A DNA stretch of 64,000 bases from Fundicoccus sp052116145 (GTDB taxonomy: Bacteria > Bacillota > Bacilli > Lactobacillales > Aerococcaceae): positions 186,001 through 250,000 of the forward strand of contig NZ_JBQKLQ010000001.1 in assembly GCF_052116145.1 (NCBI RefSeq), given 5' to 3'. Of the stretch, positions 1-8,291 are shown piece by piece (position 1 is the stretch's first letter; each line of letters starts with the position of its first letter). Under the pieces are notes generated by a model, which ran no database searches, was not told the DNA's origin, and saw only the letters and a list, made by a program, of their open reading frames with translations. The translations under genes and the position numbers were made by a program.

Positions 1-2487
1 GCAACAATCGACGCTGAAAAAATTAGTGATTATTTCTTAAGTATTGGAACATTGGGGAGTGATAAATTTTTAGAAATTGCCAAACAATATGAAAAAGAAA
101 CGGACGCAATGTATCGTAAACAAGCTCAGAATCGTCCGCTAAATCAGTTGCTAGTTGAATATGAAGCAATGGCAGAAAATGTCTATCATATGGAATTAAA
201 TATGTCTCGTTATGATTCTCTGATAGAACAACAAACTCAACAAGAACAGATTATTAATCAATTAAATCAAGAAATTGACCATTTAGATAAAGAACTTCGT
301 GTAAAAGACAAATTGTTGGGGCGCTATGATATCTATTTAAAGGATAGATTAGCCAAAAGAGAATTAGAACAACTCGTTTATACACACATACCCGATAAAG
401 CGGTCGAGATTCTTGAGAATAATTTGAAAGCTATTAAAGAAAGTCAGACATTAATTATCCAACATGAAGAAAGATTGCGCAATTTATCCGGTGAATTAGG
501 AACATTGACACGTCTAAATTGGGCGAATAACCACGAGGATGACAGACGTCTCTGGATTGCTGAAACACAGAAAACAAAAGAAGTTCAGGCTAAATATGAA
601 CGAACCATCGAACGAATTCAAGAACAAAATGAGACGATGTTGCAATTAGCACGTCGAGGGCAATTTTATCCTGAGAAAGTGTTTCAAAATTTAGAGTATG
701 ACGAAAAAGTTGAAGAAGGTTTAGGAATTCAATCTCAACTGGATGATTTGCTTAAACAACATGATTCAATTAAAGCAGAACGCAAAGTATATATTGATCA
801 ACGTAAAGAACAACAAAACTTTAGTGCGATTGTTCGACAACAAGTGGCTAAATTAGAAAATCAACGGCTTAACGAAGAAGCACAATTAACTCAATCAACG
901 AGTCTAAATCATTACTTCTTAGGTTTAATATTCTTAATTGTTGGTGTCGTGATTGTGGCCATTAACTTCTTTTCTGCTGAAGGTGGTCCGTCATTATATG
1001 GCTGGTTAGGATTAGCAATTGCTTTACTTGGACTTTTAAGTGTAGTTTATATATTTATTGAGCATCGTAAGCATCATAAAACATTTAAGAACAGCCCAAT
1101 TATTGAGAAGATAACCGAGTTACGTCAAAAAGAACAGCAGTATGGCGAACAAAGTAAAGCATTAGGAATTGAAATTAATGAAAGAGAGTCTGCTTTAGAA
1201 GCAATTAGTGCTGAATTAGAATCTGTTTCAAGCCAACAAAAGCGCTGGTTAGTAGCAATTGGATTTTATCCAACTGCTGATCCAGAAATTATACTTAAGA
1301 CAAATCCAGTGAAACATTATTTTGAAGCTAAGGCACAAAGAACACAATTTGAAGAAGAAAAAGAGACTCTGAATAAAAAGATTGTAGAATGGCGAGCAAA
1401 AATCCAACCATTACTTGAACGATTCCCTCTGATAGATGAAGGAACAAGACCCTTGATACGACATGTGGAAGAGGTTGAAGTTGCTTTGACGCGCTCCCAA
1501 GAAAGAGGAAAAGCAATCGAAGAAAGAATGGAAAATTCTAAGCAAATCATTGAATCTAATAGAACTTTGATAAAAGAGAGCGAGGAAGCTATTAAACAAC
1601 TCTTTGAAGCAACAGATAGTGAAAATGAACTTATTTTCCGACAAAAAGTCGATACCAATCAATTAATTGAAGAGTTAACAGCTAAACGCAGCTTATATCA
1701 AGAACAGATGATTGGCTTCGAAGCGGCATTAGAAGCTGTTTCAACCAAACAAGCCTTATCTGAAGAGTTCCAAAGTTTAGAACATCAACTGATGCTAACG
1801 AAAGAAAGATTAACACCACATCATAACGAACGAGCAAGTCTTTTGGTGGAAATTAACCACCTAGAACAAGACGGCTCTTATCAAGACTTACTTCAATTGT
1901 TAGAAAACAAAAAAGAAGAAGTTAAAGCAATGGTTTTCGAATGGGGCCGTATGCGTGTTGCGATGGAACTAATTTATCAAACGTTACGTCAAGGGATGGA
2001 AAGCCCTGTTCCAGAAATGAACCAGTTGGCTAATGAGATTTTTTCAACATTAACTTATGGGCGCTATACGCAAATTAAATTGAATAAAAAAGGCTTGAAG
2101 GTTAAGCAATTTAGTGACATTCTTTTTGAACCACATGAGTTGTCCCAAGGGACATTAGAACAGCTATATGTGGCTTTACGATTATCGTTTGTTAAAAACG
2201 CCTTGCAAATGATTAATATGCCAATTTTAATTGACGATGCATTTGTTAATTTTGACGAGATTAGAAAAACAAGTATGTATCAAGTATTAGAAAAATTTGC
2301 AGAAGATCATCAGATTCTGTTCTTTACTTTTGACTTACAAGCCAAGGAGTCCTTTGCTGAGACACAAAGAATTGACTTAGACGAAACAGAAAAAAGTGAA
2401 GAAATTGTTACAGAAGAAGAGATAACTGAAGTAGAAGTATCAATTGAACCAACTAATATAGATGAAACAGAAGAAGGAGGTATTTAA
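1..2487 (+). CDS. yhaN: YhaN-type AAA/SMC-like ATPase, 5' partial
   Basis: The frame is open from base 1, so the N-terminus, including the Walker A loop, lies outside the window. What remains is about 828 codons: long coiled-coil stretches, two adjacent hydrophobic segments encoded near bases 900-1065, and a C-terminal ATPase half. That half has an ABC-type signature (LSQGTLEQL) and a Walker B strand (PILIDDAFVNFD). This layout matches YhaN, a Rad50/SbcC-like large ATPase of Firmicutes that pairs with the nuclease YhaO. The tail after the ATPase is unusually acidic. The stop codon overlaps the yhaM start (TAATG), which suggests translational coupling. The biochemical role of YhaN is poorly known; a function in DNA end processing is inferred from its relatives. 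Confidence 0.85.
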   Translation, partial: ATIDAEKISDYFLSIGTLGSDKFLEIAKQYEKETDAMYRKQAQNRPLNQLLVEYEAMAENVYHMELNMSRYDSLIEQQTQQEQIINQLNQEIDHLDKELRVKDKLLGRYDIYLKDRLAKRELEQLVYTHIPDKAVEILENNLKAIKESQTLIIQHEERLRNLSGELGTLTRLNWANNHEDDRRLWIAETQKTKEVQAKYERTIERIQEQNETMLQLARRGQFYPEKVFQNLEYDEKVEEGLGIQSQLDDLLKQHDSIKAERKVYIDQRKEQQNFSAIVRQQVAKLENQRLNEEAQLTQSTSLNHYFLGLIFLIVGVVIVAINFFSAEGGPSLYGWLGLAIALLGLLSVVYIFIEHRKHHKTFKNSPIIEKITELRQKEQQYGEQSKALGIEINERESALEAISAELESVSSQQKRWLVAIGFYPTADPEIILKTNPVKHYFEAKAQRTQFEEEKETLNKKIVEWRAKIQPLLERFPLIDEGTRPLIRHVEEVEVALTRSQERGKAIEERMENSKQIIESNRTLIKESEEAIKQLFEATDSENELIFRQKVDTNQLIEELTAKRSLYQEQMIGFEAALEAVSTKQALSEEFQSLEHQLMLTKERLTPHHNERASLLVEINHLEQDGSYQDLLQLLENKKEEVKAMVFEWGRMRVAMELIYQTLRQGMESPVPEMNQLANEIFSTLTYGRYTQIKLNKKGLKVKQFSDILFEPHELSQGTLEQLYVALRLSFVKNALQMINMPILIDDAFVNFDEIRKTSMYQVLEKFAEDHQILFFTFDLQAKESFAETQRIDLDETEKSEEIVTEEEITEVEVSIEPTNIDETEEGGI

Positions 2488-3431
2488 TGTCACAGTTGTA
2501 TGATTTACAAAACGGAGAAGAATTTAGTTTGTTTGTGTTAATTAAATCTGCTGATGTTCGTATTGCACGAAATGGTAAACCTTTTATCGCATTTAGTTTT
2601 CAAGATCGTTCAGGTTCGATGGACGGAATGTATTGGTCAGCGACAGAAGAAGAAATTGCTCGTTATCAAGCAGGCCATGTTGCCTATTTAAGAGGGGAAC
2701 GAGATACTTATCAAGGATCTCCCCAAGTAAGAATTAAAGCGTTACGTTTAGCAGAAGAAGGGGAACCAAATGATCCTACTTTATATGTTGAACGTGTTGC
2801 AATCAAAAAAGACGAACTGAATGAGGAATTAAAAGAAGCCTTATTCTTAATTTTGGAACCAAACATCGCAAGAATTGTTCGCAAAATACTCCATCAAGTA
2901 GATGAAGATTTTTATACATATCCGGCTGCTAAACGTCATCACCATGCCTTGGCTGGTGGTTTAAGCTACCATACAATCTGTATGGTTAGGGTAGCGCGTG
3001 CTATGTTGAAGATTTATCCTCAATTAAATGCCAGTTTATTAATTGGCGGTATAATCTTACATGATATTGGTAAGACCATTGAATTAAGTGGTCCGATTTC
3101 TACTGAATATACCTTAAGAGGTAAATTAATGGGACATATCGTTATAATGAGTGAAATGATTGATCGAGCTTGTGTGGAAATCGGAATCGATCAAGAAAAT
3201 GAAGCGGTATTGTTATTAAAACACGTTATACTAGCTCATCATGGTAAACAAGAATATGGAAGTCCGGTTGTGCCACAATTATTGGAGGCTGAAGTTATTC
3301 ATCAAATTGATAATATGGATGCCACAATTAACATGATTACAACAGCTTTAGATAAAGTTGAAGTAGGAAATTTCAGTGAGCCAATCTATCCGCTTGATCG
3401 CCGTCAAATTTTTAAGCCAAAGTTTAAATAA
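2487..3431 (+). CDS. yhaM: 3'-5' exoribonuclease YhaM
   Basis: The protein has 314 residues, the normal size for YhaM. An N-terminal OB-fold (about residues 1-95) binds nucleic acid. A C-terminal HD phosphohydrolase domain has a histidine cluster (KRHHHALAGGLSYHT) and the HD pair in IILHDIGKT, the metal-binding signature. YhaM removes nucleotides from RNA 3' ends and also trims single-stranded DNA in vitro. Translation starts at an ATG overlapping the yhaN stop, behind a strong AAGGAGG site, so both proteins are probably made from one transcript. The order yhaN-yhaM next to prsA and hit is widely kept in Firmicutes. Confidence 0.93.
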   Translation: MSQLYDLQNGEEFSLFVLIKSADVRIARNGKPFIAFSFQDRSGSMDGMYWSATEEEIARYQAGHVAYLRGERDTYQGSPQVRIKALRLAEEGEPNDPTLYVERVAIKKDELNEELKEALFLILEPNIARIVRKILHQVDEDFYTYPAAKRHHHALAGGLSYHTICMVRVARAMLKIYPQLNASLLIGGIILHDIGKTIELSGPISTEYTLRGKLMGHIVIMSEMIDRACVEIGIDQENEAVLLLKHVILAHHGKQEYGSPVVPQLLEAEVIHQIDNMDATINMITTALDKVEVGNFSEPIYPLDRRQIFKPKFK

Positions 3432-3497
3432 TTAATGTCAATTATTAATATTGATGCTTAAGTTTTAGACTAATTTTCCAAATGGAGGAATTTTATT

Positions 3498-4097
3498 ATG
3501 CATAACAAAGAAACTCATGACCACTCTTGTGGTGGACATGACCACTCTTGTGGTGGACATGACCACTCTTGTGGTGGACATGACCATCATCATCATTCAA
3601 GTCCATTGGATGATTTAACGGTAGATCAAGGCTTAACAATTGAATTTCAAGGGGTTTTTAAAGCTAGAATTGAAGATGTTTGGGATATGTTAACCAATAA
3701 CGAAAAAATAAACTTATGGTTCCCAGAGTTAGAGTTTGTTTCATTAAAGTCAGGTGGCGTCCTTAGATTTAATCATCTGGACGGTGAATCAGAAGAGATG
3801 CTGGTATTAGATGTTGAAGAACCCAATTATTTATCATTCACTTGGGATCTTAATACTGTAACCTTTGAATTGAAGGCAGTAGAAAATAATACTCAAACAG
3901 AAGTCAACTTTACTGAATGGTTGGCTGAAGTAACAGACCATAGTCCACGAGATGTAACTGGTTGGATGGTATGTTTGAATGTTATTGCGAATATATTTGA
4001 TGGTAAAGAGCCATTCGATCGTGAAGATAAATGGCATGAACTATATCCGAGCATTAAAGAAATGCTTGAACAACAATCAGAATTTGAATTTGAATAA
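3498..4097 (+). CDS. SRPBCC/AHSA1-like protein with His/Cys-rich N-terminal repeat
   Basis: A 199-residue soluble protein. Residues 7-34 contain three copies of the heptad HDHSCGG followed by HDHHHHSS, a head that should bind transition metals such as zinc, nickel or copper. From about residue 45 the protein resembles the START/AHSA1 (SRPBCC) fold, with the typical phrases VFKARIEDVWDMLTN, INLWFPE and LSFTWDL. Members of that superfamily bind small hydrophobic ligands or chaperone clients, and no specific activity can be assigned here. The start follows a good ATGGAGGAA site 66 bases after yhaM, so it may share that transcript. A bidirectional terminator closes the unit. The metal role is inferred from composition alone. 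Confidence 0.75.
   Translation: MHNKETHDHSCGGHDHSCGGHDHSCGGHDHHHHSSPLDDLTVDQGLTIEFQGVFKARIEDVWDMLTNNEKINLWFPELEFVSLKSGGVLRFNHLDGESEEMLVLDVEEPNYLSFTWDLNTVTFELKAVENNTQTEVNFTEWLAEVTDHSPRDVTGWMVCLNVIANIFDGKEPFDREDKWHELYPSIKEMLEQQSEFEFE
3516..3578. repeat. Three 21-bp tandem repeats coding for HDHSCGG
   Basis: Three identical copies of a 21-bp unit (catgaccactcttgtggtgga) lie in frame inside the SRPBCC gene. The copies are identical at the DNA level, which points to recent duplication and possible variation in copy number. Confidence 0.95.
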
Positions 4098-4170
4098 ACT
4101 TGTGTATATTATAAGAGAAGTGGAGCAAGTAGCTTTATCCTTATCTTACTGAAAATACTCAATTCTAACA

Positions 4171-4224
4171 AAAAAAAGATGTAGGTTACTCAACGGTGAG
4201 TTGAGTTAGCCTACATCTTTTTTT
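4171..4224. terminator. Bidirectional intrinsic terminator
   Basis: A-tract, a long stem (aagatgtagg / cctacatctt, extended by actcaac / gttgagt) and a T-tract lie between the convergent SRPBCC and prsA genes. It has A and T runs on both flanks, so it can stop transcription from either side. Confidence 0.9.
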
Positions 4225-4240
4225 ATATTATAGAAAGAAA

Positions 4241-5245
4241 TTATTCAGCGTCTTCTGTCGATTCTGCTTCTTCTTCTTCAGTAACTTCTTCTTCAGGAGT
4301 TTCTTCGGTTGTTTCCTCTGTATCTTCCGCTTCAACTGGTTGGTTTGCAAGATCAATCAAATCTTGAATTGCTAATTTTAGATCTTCATCATTGATTTGA
4401 ACGTTTGCTTGTTCTAGTAACTTACCAATAATAGTATAAGAGAAGTTTGAATCAGCGAACTTACTTTCTTTATAAAGGTTTGTAACTTCTTCTTTGATTT
4501 CATCTAATGGTGCTTTTTCACCATTATTCAACGTCTTAATAATATGGAAACCATATTGTGACTGAACTGGTGTTTGTGTTACATCCCCAGCTGCTTGACT
4601 TTTAACTGCTTCTTCAAATTCTGGAACCATTTGTCCTGTTGTAAAGGGACTTAATAATCCACCATTTGCAGCAGAAGAATCTAATGATAATTCCTGAGCA
4701 ACAACATCAAATTCTTCCCCAGCATTAATTCTTTCGATCGCAGCAATCGCTTCGTCTTCCGTTTCAACTAGGATATGTTGGGCTTCCATAGTAGGAGCAT
4801 ACTCATTATCGTAATAAGATTGGATTGCTTCATCCGAAGTATCTACTTCACGAGCAACTACTTCTTGTAGCATATTACTTACATAAATTTGATGAGTAAA
4901 ATCTTCGACGCTACCTAATTGCTGATAAGCAAGCAGTTGTTCAAAAACTTCTGCGCCTCCGGCTTGTTCGATTTGAGTGTTAACCTCTTCTTGTGCACCG
5001 GTTAAAATAGCTTCAGCATTGTCGACGTTTTGCTCTAATACAGTTTCTAATAACATCGTACGTAGAGTAGCGTTACCGTAAAAAGCTTTCATTTCTTGAT
5101 AGAAATCTTCTTTGGTAATTTCTTGCTCACCAACTGTAGCGATAATATCTTCATCCTGTGCTAAAACAGTCAGTTGAATTGGACTAGCTAATAAAATAGT
5201 AAGTGCCGCTGCAGATGTTGCAACTTTTAATAAAGTTTTTTTCAT
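4241..5245 (-). CDS. prsA: PrsA-family foldase (parvulin peptidyl-prolyl isomerase), non-lipoprotein form
   Basis: A 334-residue extracytoplasmic foldase. Residues 1-30 form a signal peptide ending LTVLAQ. A parvulin-type rotamase domain runs from about residue 152 (MEAQHILVETEDEA) through NGGLLSPF and PEFEEAV to YGFHIIK near residue 240. Flanking helical chaperone arms are present, and there is a strongly acidic Glu/Thr tail from about residue 300. PrsA helps secreted proteins and penicillin-binding proteins fold outside the membrane. It is usually a lipoprotein, but this one contains no cysteine anywhere, so it cannot be lipidated. A type I signal peptide cut after VLA is inferred. The RBS TAGGAGAT sits just upstream. 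Its place beside yhaM, a YtxH protein and hit is conserved. Confidence 0.88.
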   Translation of the reverse strand: MKKTLLKVATSAAALTILLASPIQLTVLAQDEDIIATVGEQEITKEDFYQEMKAFYGNATLRTMLLETVLEQNVDNAEAILTGAQEEVNTQIEQAGGAEVFEQLLAYQQLGSVEDFTHQIYVSNMLQEVVAREVDTSDEAIQSYYDNEYAPTMEAQHILVETEDEAIAAIERINAGEEFDVVAQELSLDSSAANGGLLSPFTTGQMVPEFEEAVKSQAAGDVTQTPVQSQYGFHIIKTLNNGEKAPLDEIKEEVTNLYKESKFADSNFSYTIIGKLLEQANVQINDEDLKLAIQDLIDLANQPVEAEDTEETTEETPEEEVTEEEEAESTEDAE

Positions 5246-5370
5246 GTGGACTTTCCATCTCCTAAATCAAAATTTAGCTATTAGTAAATTGTAATAGCTT
5301 TAATACTTATAGAATACTATAGCATATTCTAAGTTGTGAATGTAAAAAAAAGTAAAAATACAAACAAAAG

Positions 5371-5718
5371 TCAAAGGTTTGAAGTTTTTGTCATATTTTC
5401 TAAATTTTCAGCTAATGTGTTAGCACTTTCCTGAACTCTTCGTATTCTTGGTTGTGTTTCTTCATTAAAATGTTGAAGAGTAGTCTGTAGTTCCTCACTG
5501 ATTATTTTAGAACTTCTAACACTTTCGTTTTGTAAACGTTGAATAGCCACTTTTAGATTATCAACTTTAAAACGCACATCATTGACATCATCTGTGGTTT
5601 GATCAATTACATTCTTCAATTTAAGACGAGTTTCTTTACCACTACGAGGAGCATTCATTAAGCCAGCAAGGCCACCAAAGAAAACACCCCAAAATAAGCC
5701 AGATTTAAAATTAGACAT
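5371..5718 (-). CDS. YtxH-domain small membrane protein (YhaH-like)
   Basis: About 115 residues. An N-terminal glycine-rich membrane segment (SGLFWGVFFGGLAGLMNAP) is followed by a basic patch and a long helical region with coiled-coil character, the usual form of YtxH/YhaH proteins. I place the start at ATG 5718, because the GAGG ribosome site abuts the alternative upstream TTG at 5727. It lies 22 bases downstream of hit, probably in the same transcript. The molecular role is unknown; relatives are general-stress proteins in Bacillus. Confidence 0.8.
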   Translation of the reverse strand: MSNFKSGLFWGVFFGGLAGLMNAPRSGKETRLKLKNVIDQTTDDVNDVRFKVDNLKVAIQRLQNESVRSSKIISEELQTTLQHFNEETQPRIRRVQESANTLAENLENMTKTSNL

Positions 5719-5740
5719 AATTATCAATCCTCTTTTCTAT

Positions 5741-6166
5741 TTAATTTAAATTATCAGCAATTCTTTTAGCACGGTCAGCATATTCTTCAGGCGTATACTG
5801 TTCTTGATTATTGTCAAAATGCATTGCAAAACCTTCAGATGCTTCATAGCGAGGAATTAAGTGAACATGAGCATGAAAAACTGTTTGGTACGCTATTTCT
5901 CGGTTGTTATTTACTATGTTCAAGCCTTTCATTTCAGGAAATGCTGCTTCTATTGCTAAAGCAATTTTAGGAATCCTTGCAAATAAATCACTTGCAGTCT
6001 CAGAGTCCATCTCAAAAATATCTTGAACATGATGTTTAGGAATGACGAGTGTATGTCCAGGAGTTACTTGAGACATGTCTAGGAAGGCGAATACTTTATC
6101 ATCCTCATAAACTTTTGCACTAGGAATTTCATTTTTCATTATTTTACAGAAAATACAATTTGTCAT
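5741..6166 (-). CDS. hit: HIT family nucleotide-binding protein
   Basis: 141 residues, normal for bacterial Hit/HinT proteins. The histidine triad is present as HAHVHLIPR near residue 100, with the middle His as the nucleophile for hydrolysis of nucleoside phosphoramidates or related compounds. The N-terminus carries the zinc-type pair CIFCKI. The phrases FAFLDMSQVTPGHTLVIPK and GLNIVNNN are characteristic. In many Firmicutes hit stands next to ecsAB and prsA; here only the prsA side is kept, and the gene upstream is an unrelated secreted protein. The start follows GAGGAG. Confidence 0.93.
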   Translation of the reverse strand: MTNCIFCKIMKNEIPSAKVYEDDKVFAFLDMSQVTPGHTLVIPKHHVQDIFEMDSETASDLFARIPKIALAIEAAFPEMKGLNIVNNNREIAYQTVFHAHVHLIPRYEASEGFAMHFDNNQEQYTPEEYADRAKRIADNLN

Positions 6167-6258
6167 AATAGACGCTCCTCTTTATATTAAAAATAGTTAT
6201 GTAAGTTCTTTCATTCTATGCTAGAATAACATATTAAAGGGTGAACTTAAATCATAAA

Positions 6259-6279
6259 CCACTTCCAAGCTGGAAGTGG
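6259..6279. promoter_or_regulatory. 9-bp perfect inverted repeat between hit and the secreted protein gene
   Basis: Arms ccacttcca and tggaagtgg are separated by AGC. No T-run follows on either strand, so a terminator is unlikely. It could be an operator for one of the two divergent genes. No regulator can be named from sequence. Confidence 0.45.
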
Positions 6280-6368
6280 AAAGAGAGAATTCATAAAAAA
6301 AACATAAAAGATTCATAAACTATCAGTTTTTTGCGTATAAATTCAAAAATATTTCCACTAAAACTCAC

Positions 6369-6396
6369 TTTAGACGCGAAACTATTATGTTATAAT
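6369..6396 (+). promoter_or_regulatory. Candidate sigma-A promoter for the 6464 gene
   Basis: TTTAGA and TATAAT are separated by 16 bases, with the -10 box ending 67 bases before the start codon. The -10 is a perfect match and the -35 is only partial. Confidence 0.5.
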
Positions 6397-6463
6397 AATC
6401 ATGAGAAAAGAAATATGTCAGAAATAAATTAGACATATCATCTTAGAGAAGGAGGGACAATTT

Positions 6464-7174
6464 TTGCGAAAAATAACATCTTTATTAAAGATAGATAAAT
6501 TATCAAAAGTTGGACTATTTATGATCATCTGCCATTTAGTGGTCTTAGTGCCAGTAAATCAAGTGAATGCACAAGAAACTACTGATGAGAATATAGAATT
6601 AAGTGAAAACAACAAAACAGTGACGTTTTCTGAGTTTGTACCTTATGCTCAATTTTTAAACTATCAATATCAAGGGGATGGCGCTGAATTTGCTTCACAA
6701 GATATTATTATGGAATATACGCCGGATGCTAATGGTATCTTTCAAGTAGCTGCGTTCACTGAATCTAAAGCTGTTGCTTATGTTTATCAAATTCGTAGTT
6801 CAGGTCTTTATGAGTTAGCATTTTATGATAACTACTATAACGTTCAGGACTTGAGATACTCAGAGCTTGCCAATGATGGAAACGAGTCTTTAATATTATC
6901 AAGTGATTTAAGTGTCGGTTCTTCATTTTATTCAGGATATCAAAATGAAAAGATTCGAACAGTAATTGATGTAATCGACTATTACGTTTCAGGAAATACC
7001 CCTTATGAAAATGTTGTGATTATTTCTGAAAGCAATAATGTGAATGGTCATAATGTCCAGCTGAATTATTACTTTGCGCCTTATTACGGTATTGTATCTG
7101 TTGAGCAAACTTACAGTGATGGCGGGGTAGCACGTATACTTGAACTTGTTGGGACACAAGGTTTTCTAAATTAA
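6464..7174 (+). CDS. Secreted protein of unknown function
   Basis: 236 residues, not recognised. It begins at TTG behind a strong AAGGAGGG site. A classical signal peptide (hydrophobic GLFMIICHLVVLVPV, cleavage expected after VNA near residue 36) sends it out of the cell. The mature part is rich in Tyr, Asn and Ser, has no cysteine and no sorting or lipidation signal, and looks like a beta-rich soluble domain (for example NYYFAPYYGIVSVEQTYSDGG). The phrasing resembles small extracellular domains seen in Firmicutes lipoproteins, but I cannot assign a family. It is a single-gene unit with its own promoter and terminator. Confidence 0.6.
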   Translation: MRKITSLLKIDKLSKVGLFMIICHLVVLVPVNQVNAQETTDENIELSENNKTVTFSEFVPYAQFLNYQYQGDGAEFASQDIIMEYTPDANGIFQVAAFTESKAVAYVYQIRSSGLYELAFYDNYYNVQDLRYSELANDGNESLILSSDLSVGSSFYSGYQNEKIRTVIDVIDYYVSGNTPYENVVIISESNNVNGHNVQLNYYFAPYYGIVSVEQTYSDGGVARILELVGTQGFLN

Positions 7175-7180
7175 CGGATC

Positions 7181-7221
7181 AAAAAAAGCATTCCACCTCA
7201 AGACGAGGAGGAATGCTTTTT
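7181..7221. terminator. Bidirectional intrinsic terminator
   Basis: A-tract, stem aaaagcattcc / ggaatgctttt and T-tract between the convergent 6464 gene and eetB. Confidence 0.9.
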
Positions 7222-7223
7222 GG

Positions 7224-7787
7224 TTACTGATTTAACCAATTTGCTTGGTTAGAATTTGAGACAAGCTCTTGATGATAAATTCTTAAACGAGACACTTTAT
7301 TCAATAAATAATTACCAACAAAACCAACTGCGAAACCAGCTAGAATACCGCTTATCGCTAATACAGGCATGTAATTGAAAACTGACCATGATTGAGCAAA
7401 CAAAGCAGCAACCGACAATTGACCGAAGTTATGCATGACGCCACCCATTGTCGAAATTCCGATAATACTTACACGTTTTGGTCCAAGAAGCTTAACAAAC
7501 AGCATTGAAAAATAACTTAAGAATGCTCCTACAACACTATACATGAAGGTTGATAAAGTTCCTCCTACTAACATAGTAACAACTACCCTGATAGTAATGA
7601 CTTGGATGGACTGCTTCCAAGGAAGAGTAAAAATAGCGATTATCGAGATCAAATTAGCTAGGCCTAACTTTGCACCGGGTGCAAAAGCAAAAGGAGAGGG
7701 GATGACTCTTTCTAATATACTTATCACAACAGCTTGTGCGGCTAGCATAGCAATGTAAACCATGATTTGATATTTACTTTGACGCAT
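7224..7787 (-). CDS. eetB: EetB-like membrane protein (Gx transporter family)
   Basis: About 187 residues, almost entirely hydrophobic, with five to six membrane spans. It matches the Gx transporter family (once called heptaprenyl diphosphate synthase component I). The hallmark phrases are FAFAPGAKLGLANLISI, VGGTLSTFMYSVVGAFLSY and GGVMHNFGQL. In Listeria the member EetB is needed, with EetA, for moving electrons from the membrane quinone to extracytosolic flavins. I choose ATG 7787, because the AGGAAGG site abuts the earlier ATG at 7796. The gene lies apart from eetA, at the other end of the EET locus and on the minus strand. Confidence 0.85.
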   Translation of the reverse strand: MRQSKYQIMVYIAMLAAQAVVISILERVIPSPFAFAPGAKLGLANLISIIAIFTLPWKQSIQVITIRVVVTMLVGGTLSTFMYSVVGAFLSYFSMLFVKLLGPKRVSIIGISTMGGVMHNFGQLSVAALFAQSWSVFNYMPVLAISGILAGFAVGFVGNYLLNKVSRLRIYHQELVSNSNQANWLNQ

Positions 7788-7957
7788 GTGTTTCATCCTT
7801 CCTAAAACTTACTTTATCATAGAAGGTACATATATTTCACACATTTATTAGTATAAAATTGTGTAAAATGATTTAATAACTAAAGTAAAGCAAAAACAGT
7901 AAAACGCATTAAATCATTCCTAATTTCAGCTATGACAAACGATGATTTGTTATAAAA

Positions 7958-8029
7958 TGCCTCCGAAGGGAATCGAACCCCCATTTCAAGAACCGGAATC
8001 TTGCGTGATATCCATTACACTACGAAGAC
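7958..8029 (-). tRNA. tRNA-Arg (anticodon CCG)
   Basis: A 72-nt cloverleaf on the minus strand. The acceptor stem is GTCTTCG / CGGAGGC with discriminator A. The anticodon stem CAAGA / TCTTG encloses loop TTCCGGT (anticodon CCG, codon CGG). The T-arm contains GGTTCGATTCC. The 3' CCA is not encoded. It stands between eetB and ndh2, both of the EET locus. Confidence 0.95.
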
Positions 8030-8134
8030 CTAACTATTCAATAATACACAGATTTGAGTTTTTTTGCAAGATAAGCCTCATAAATAGTGATTAGTTCGAA
8101 TTAAGATTAATAAAATTGCAACTGTTTGTACAGA

Positions 8135-8151
8135 ACCTCACATTGTGAGGT
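8135..8151. promoter_or_regulatory. 7-bp inverted repeat upstream of ndh2
   Basis: Arms acctcac and gtgaggt around ATT, centred about 110 bases upstream of the ndh2 -35 box. Possible operator for the EET locus. No T-run follows. Confidence 0.4.
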
Positions 8152-8247
8152 CGATAGGATGCATTAATTATAAATCTTTTACTTTGCTAAAAAATCTATG
8201 AATAAAGTCTAGTTCTTAAACATAATTAAAAAAATGTTAAAAATAAG

Positions 8248-8276
8248 TTGTCATTTTTGCTTGTGAAAGGTATACT
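8248..8276 (+). promoter_or_regulatory. Sigma-A type promoter of ndh2
   Basis: TTGTCA and TATACT with the ideal 17-base spacing, about 16 bases before the first possible start codon. A TTGTGAAA word lies in the spacer, close to a half-site of the redox repressor Rex, but no second half is visible. Confidence 0.7.
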
Positions 8277-8291
8277 TAATGAGGATAAATT

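Noticed and set aside
1317..1662. Minus-strand open frames inside yhaN
   Set aside because: They overlap the coding frame of a conserved gene, lack ribosome sites and show no protein family features.
7833..7866. Imperfect inverted repeat (tttcacaca ... tgtgtaaaa) upstream of eetB as a regulator site
   Set aside because: The arms are separated by about 17 bases and do not match each other fully. It is too weak in such AT-rich DNA to call.
7958..8029. tRNA-Arg as an integration site for the EET locus
   Set aside because: No integrase, no direct repeat of the tRNA 3' end and no phage or plasmid genes are seen. EET genes lie on both sides of the tRNA.
8261..8268. TTGTGAAA word in the ndh2 promoter as a Rex site
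   Set aside because: Only one half-site is present. Rex needs an inverted pair, and the bases that follow (ggtatac) do not supply it.
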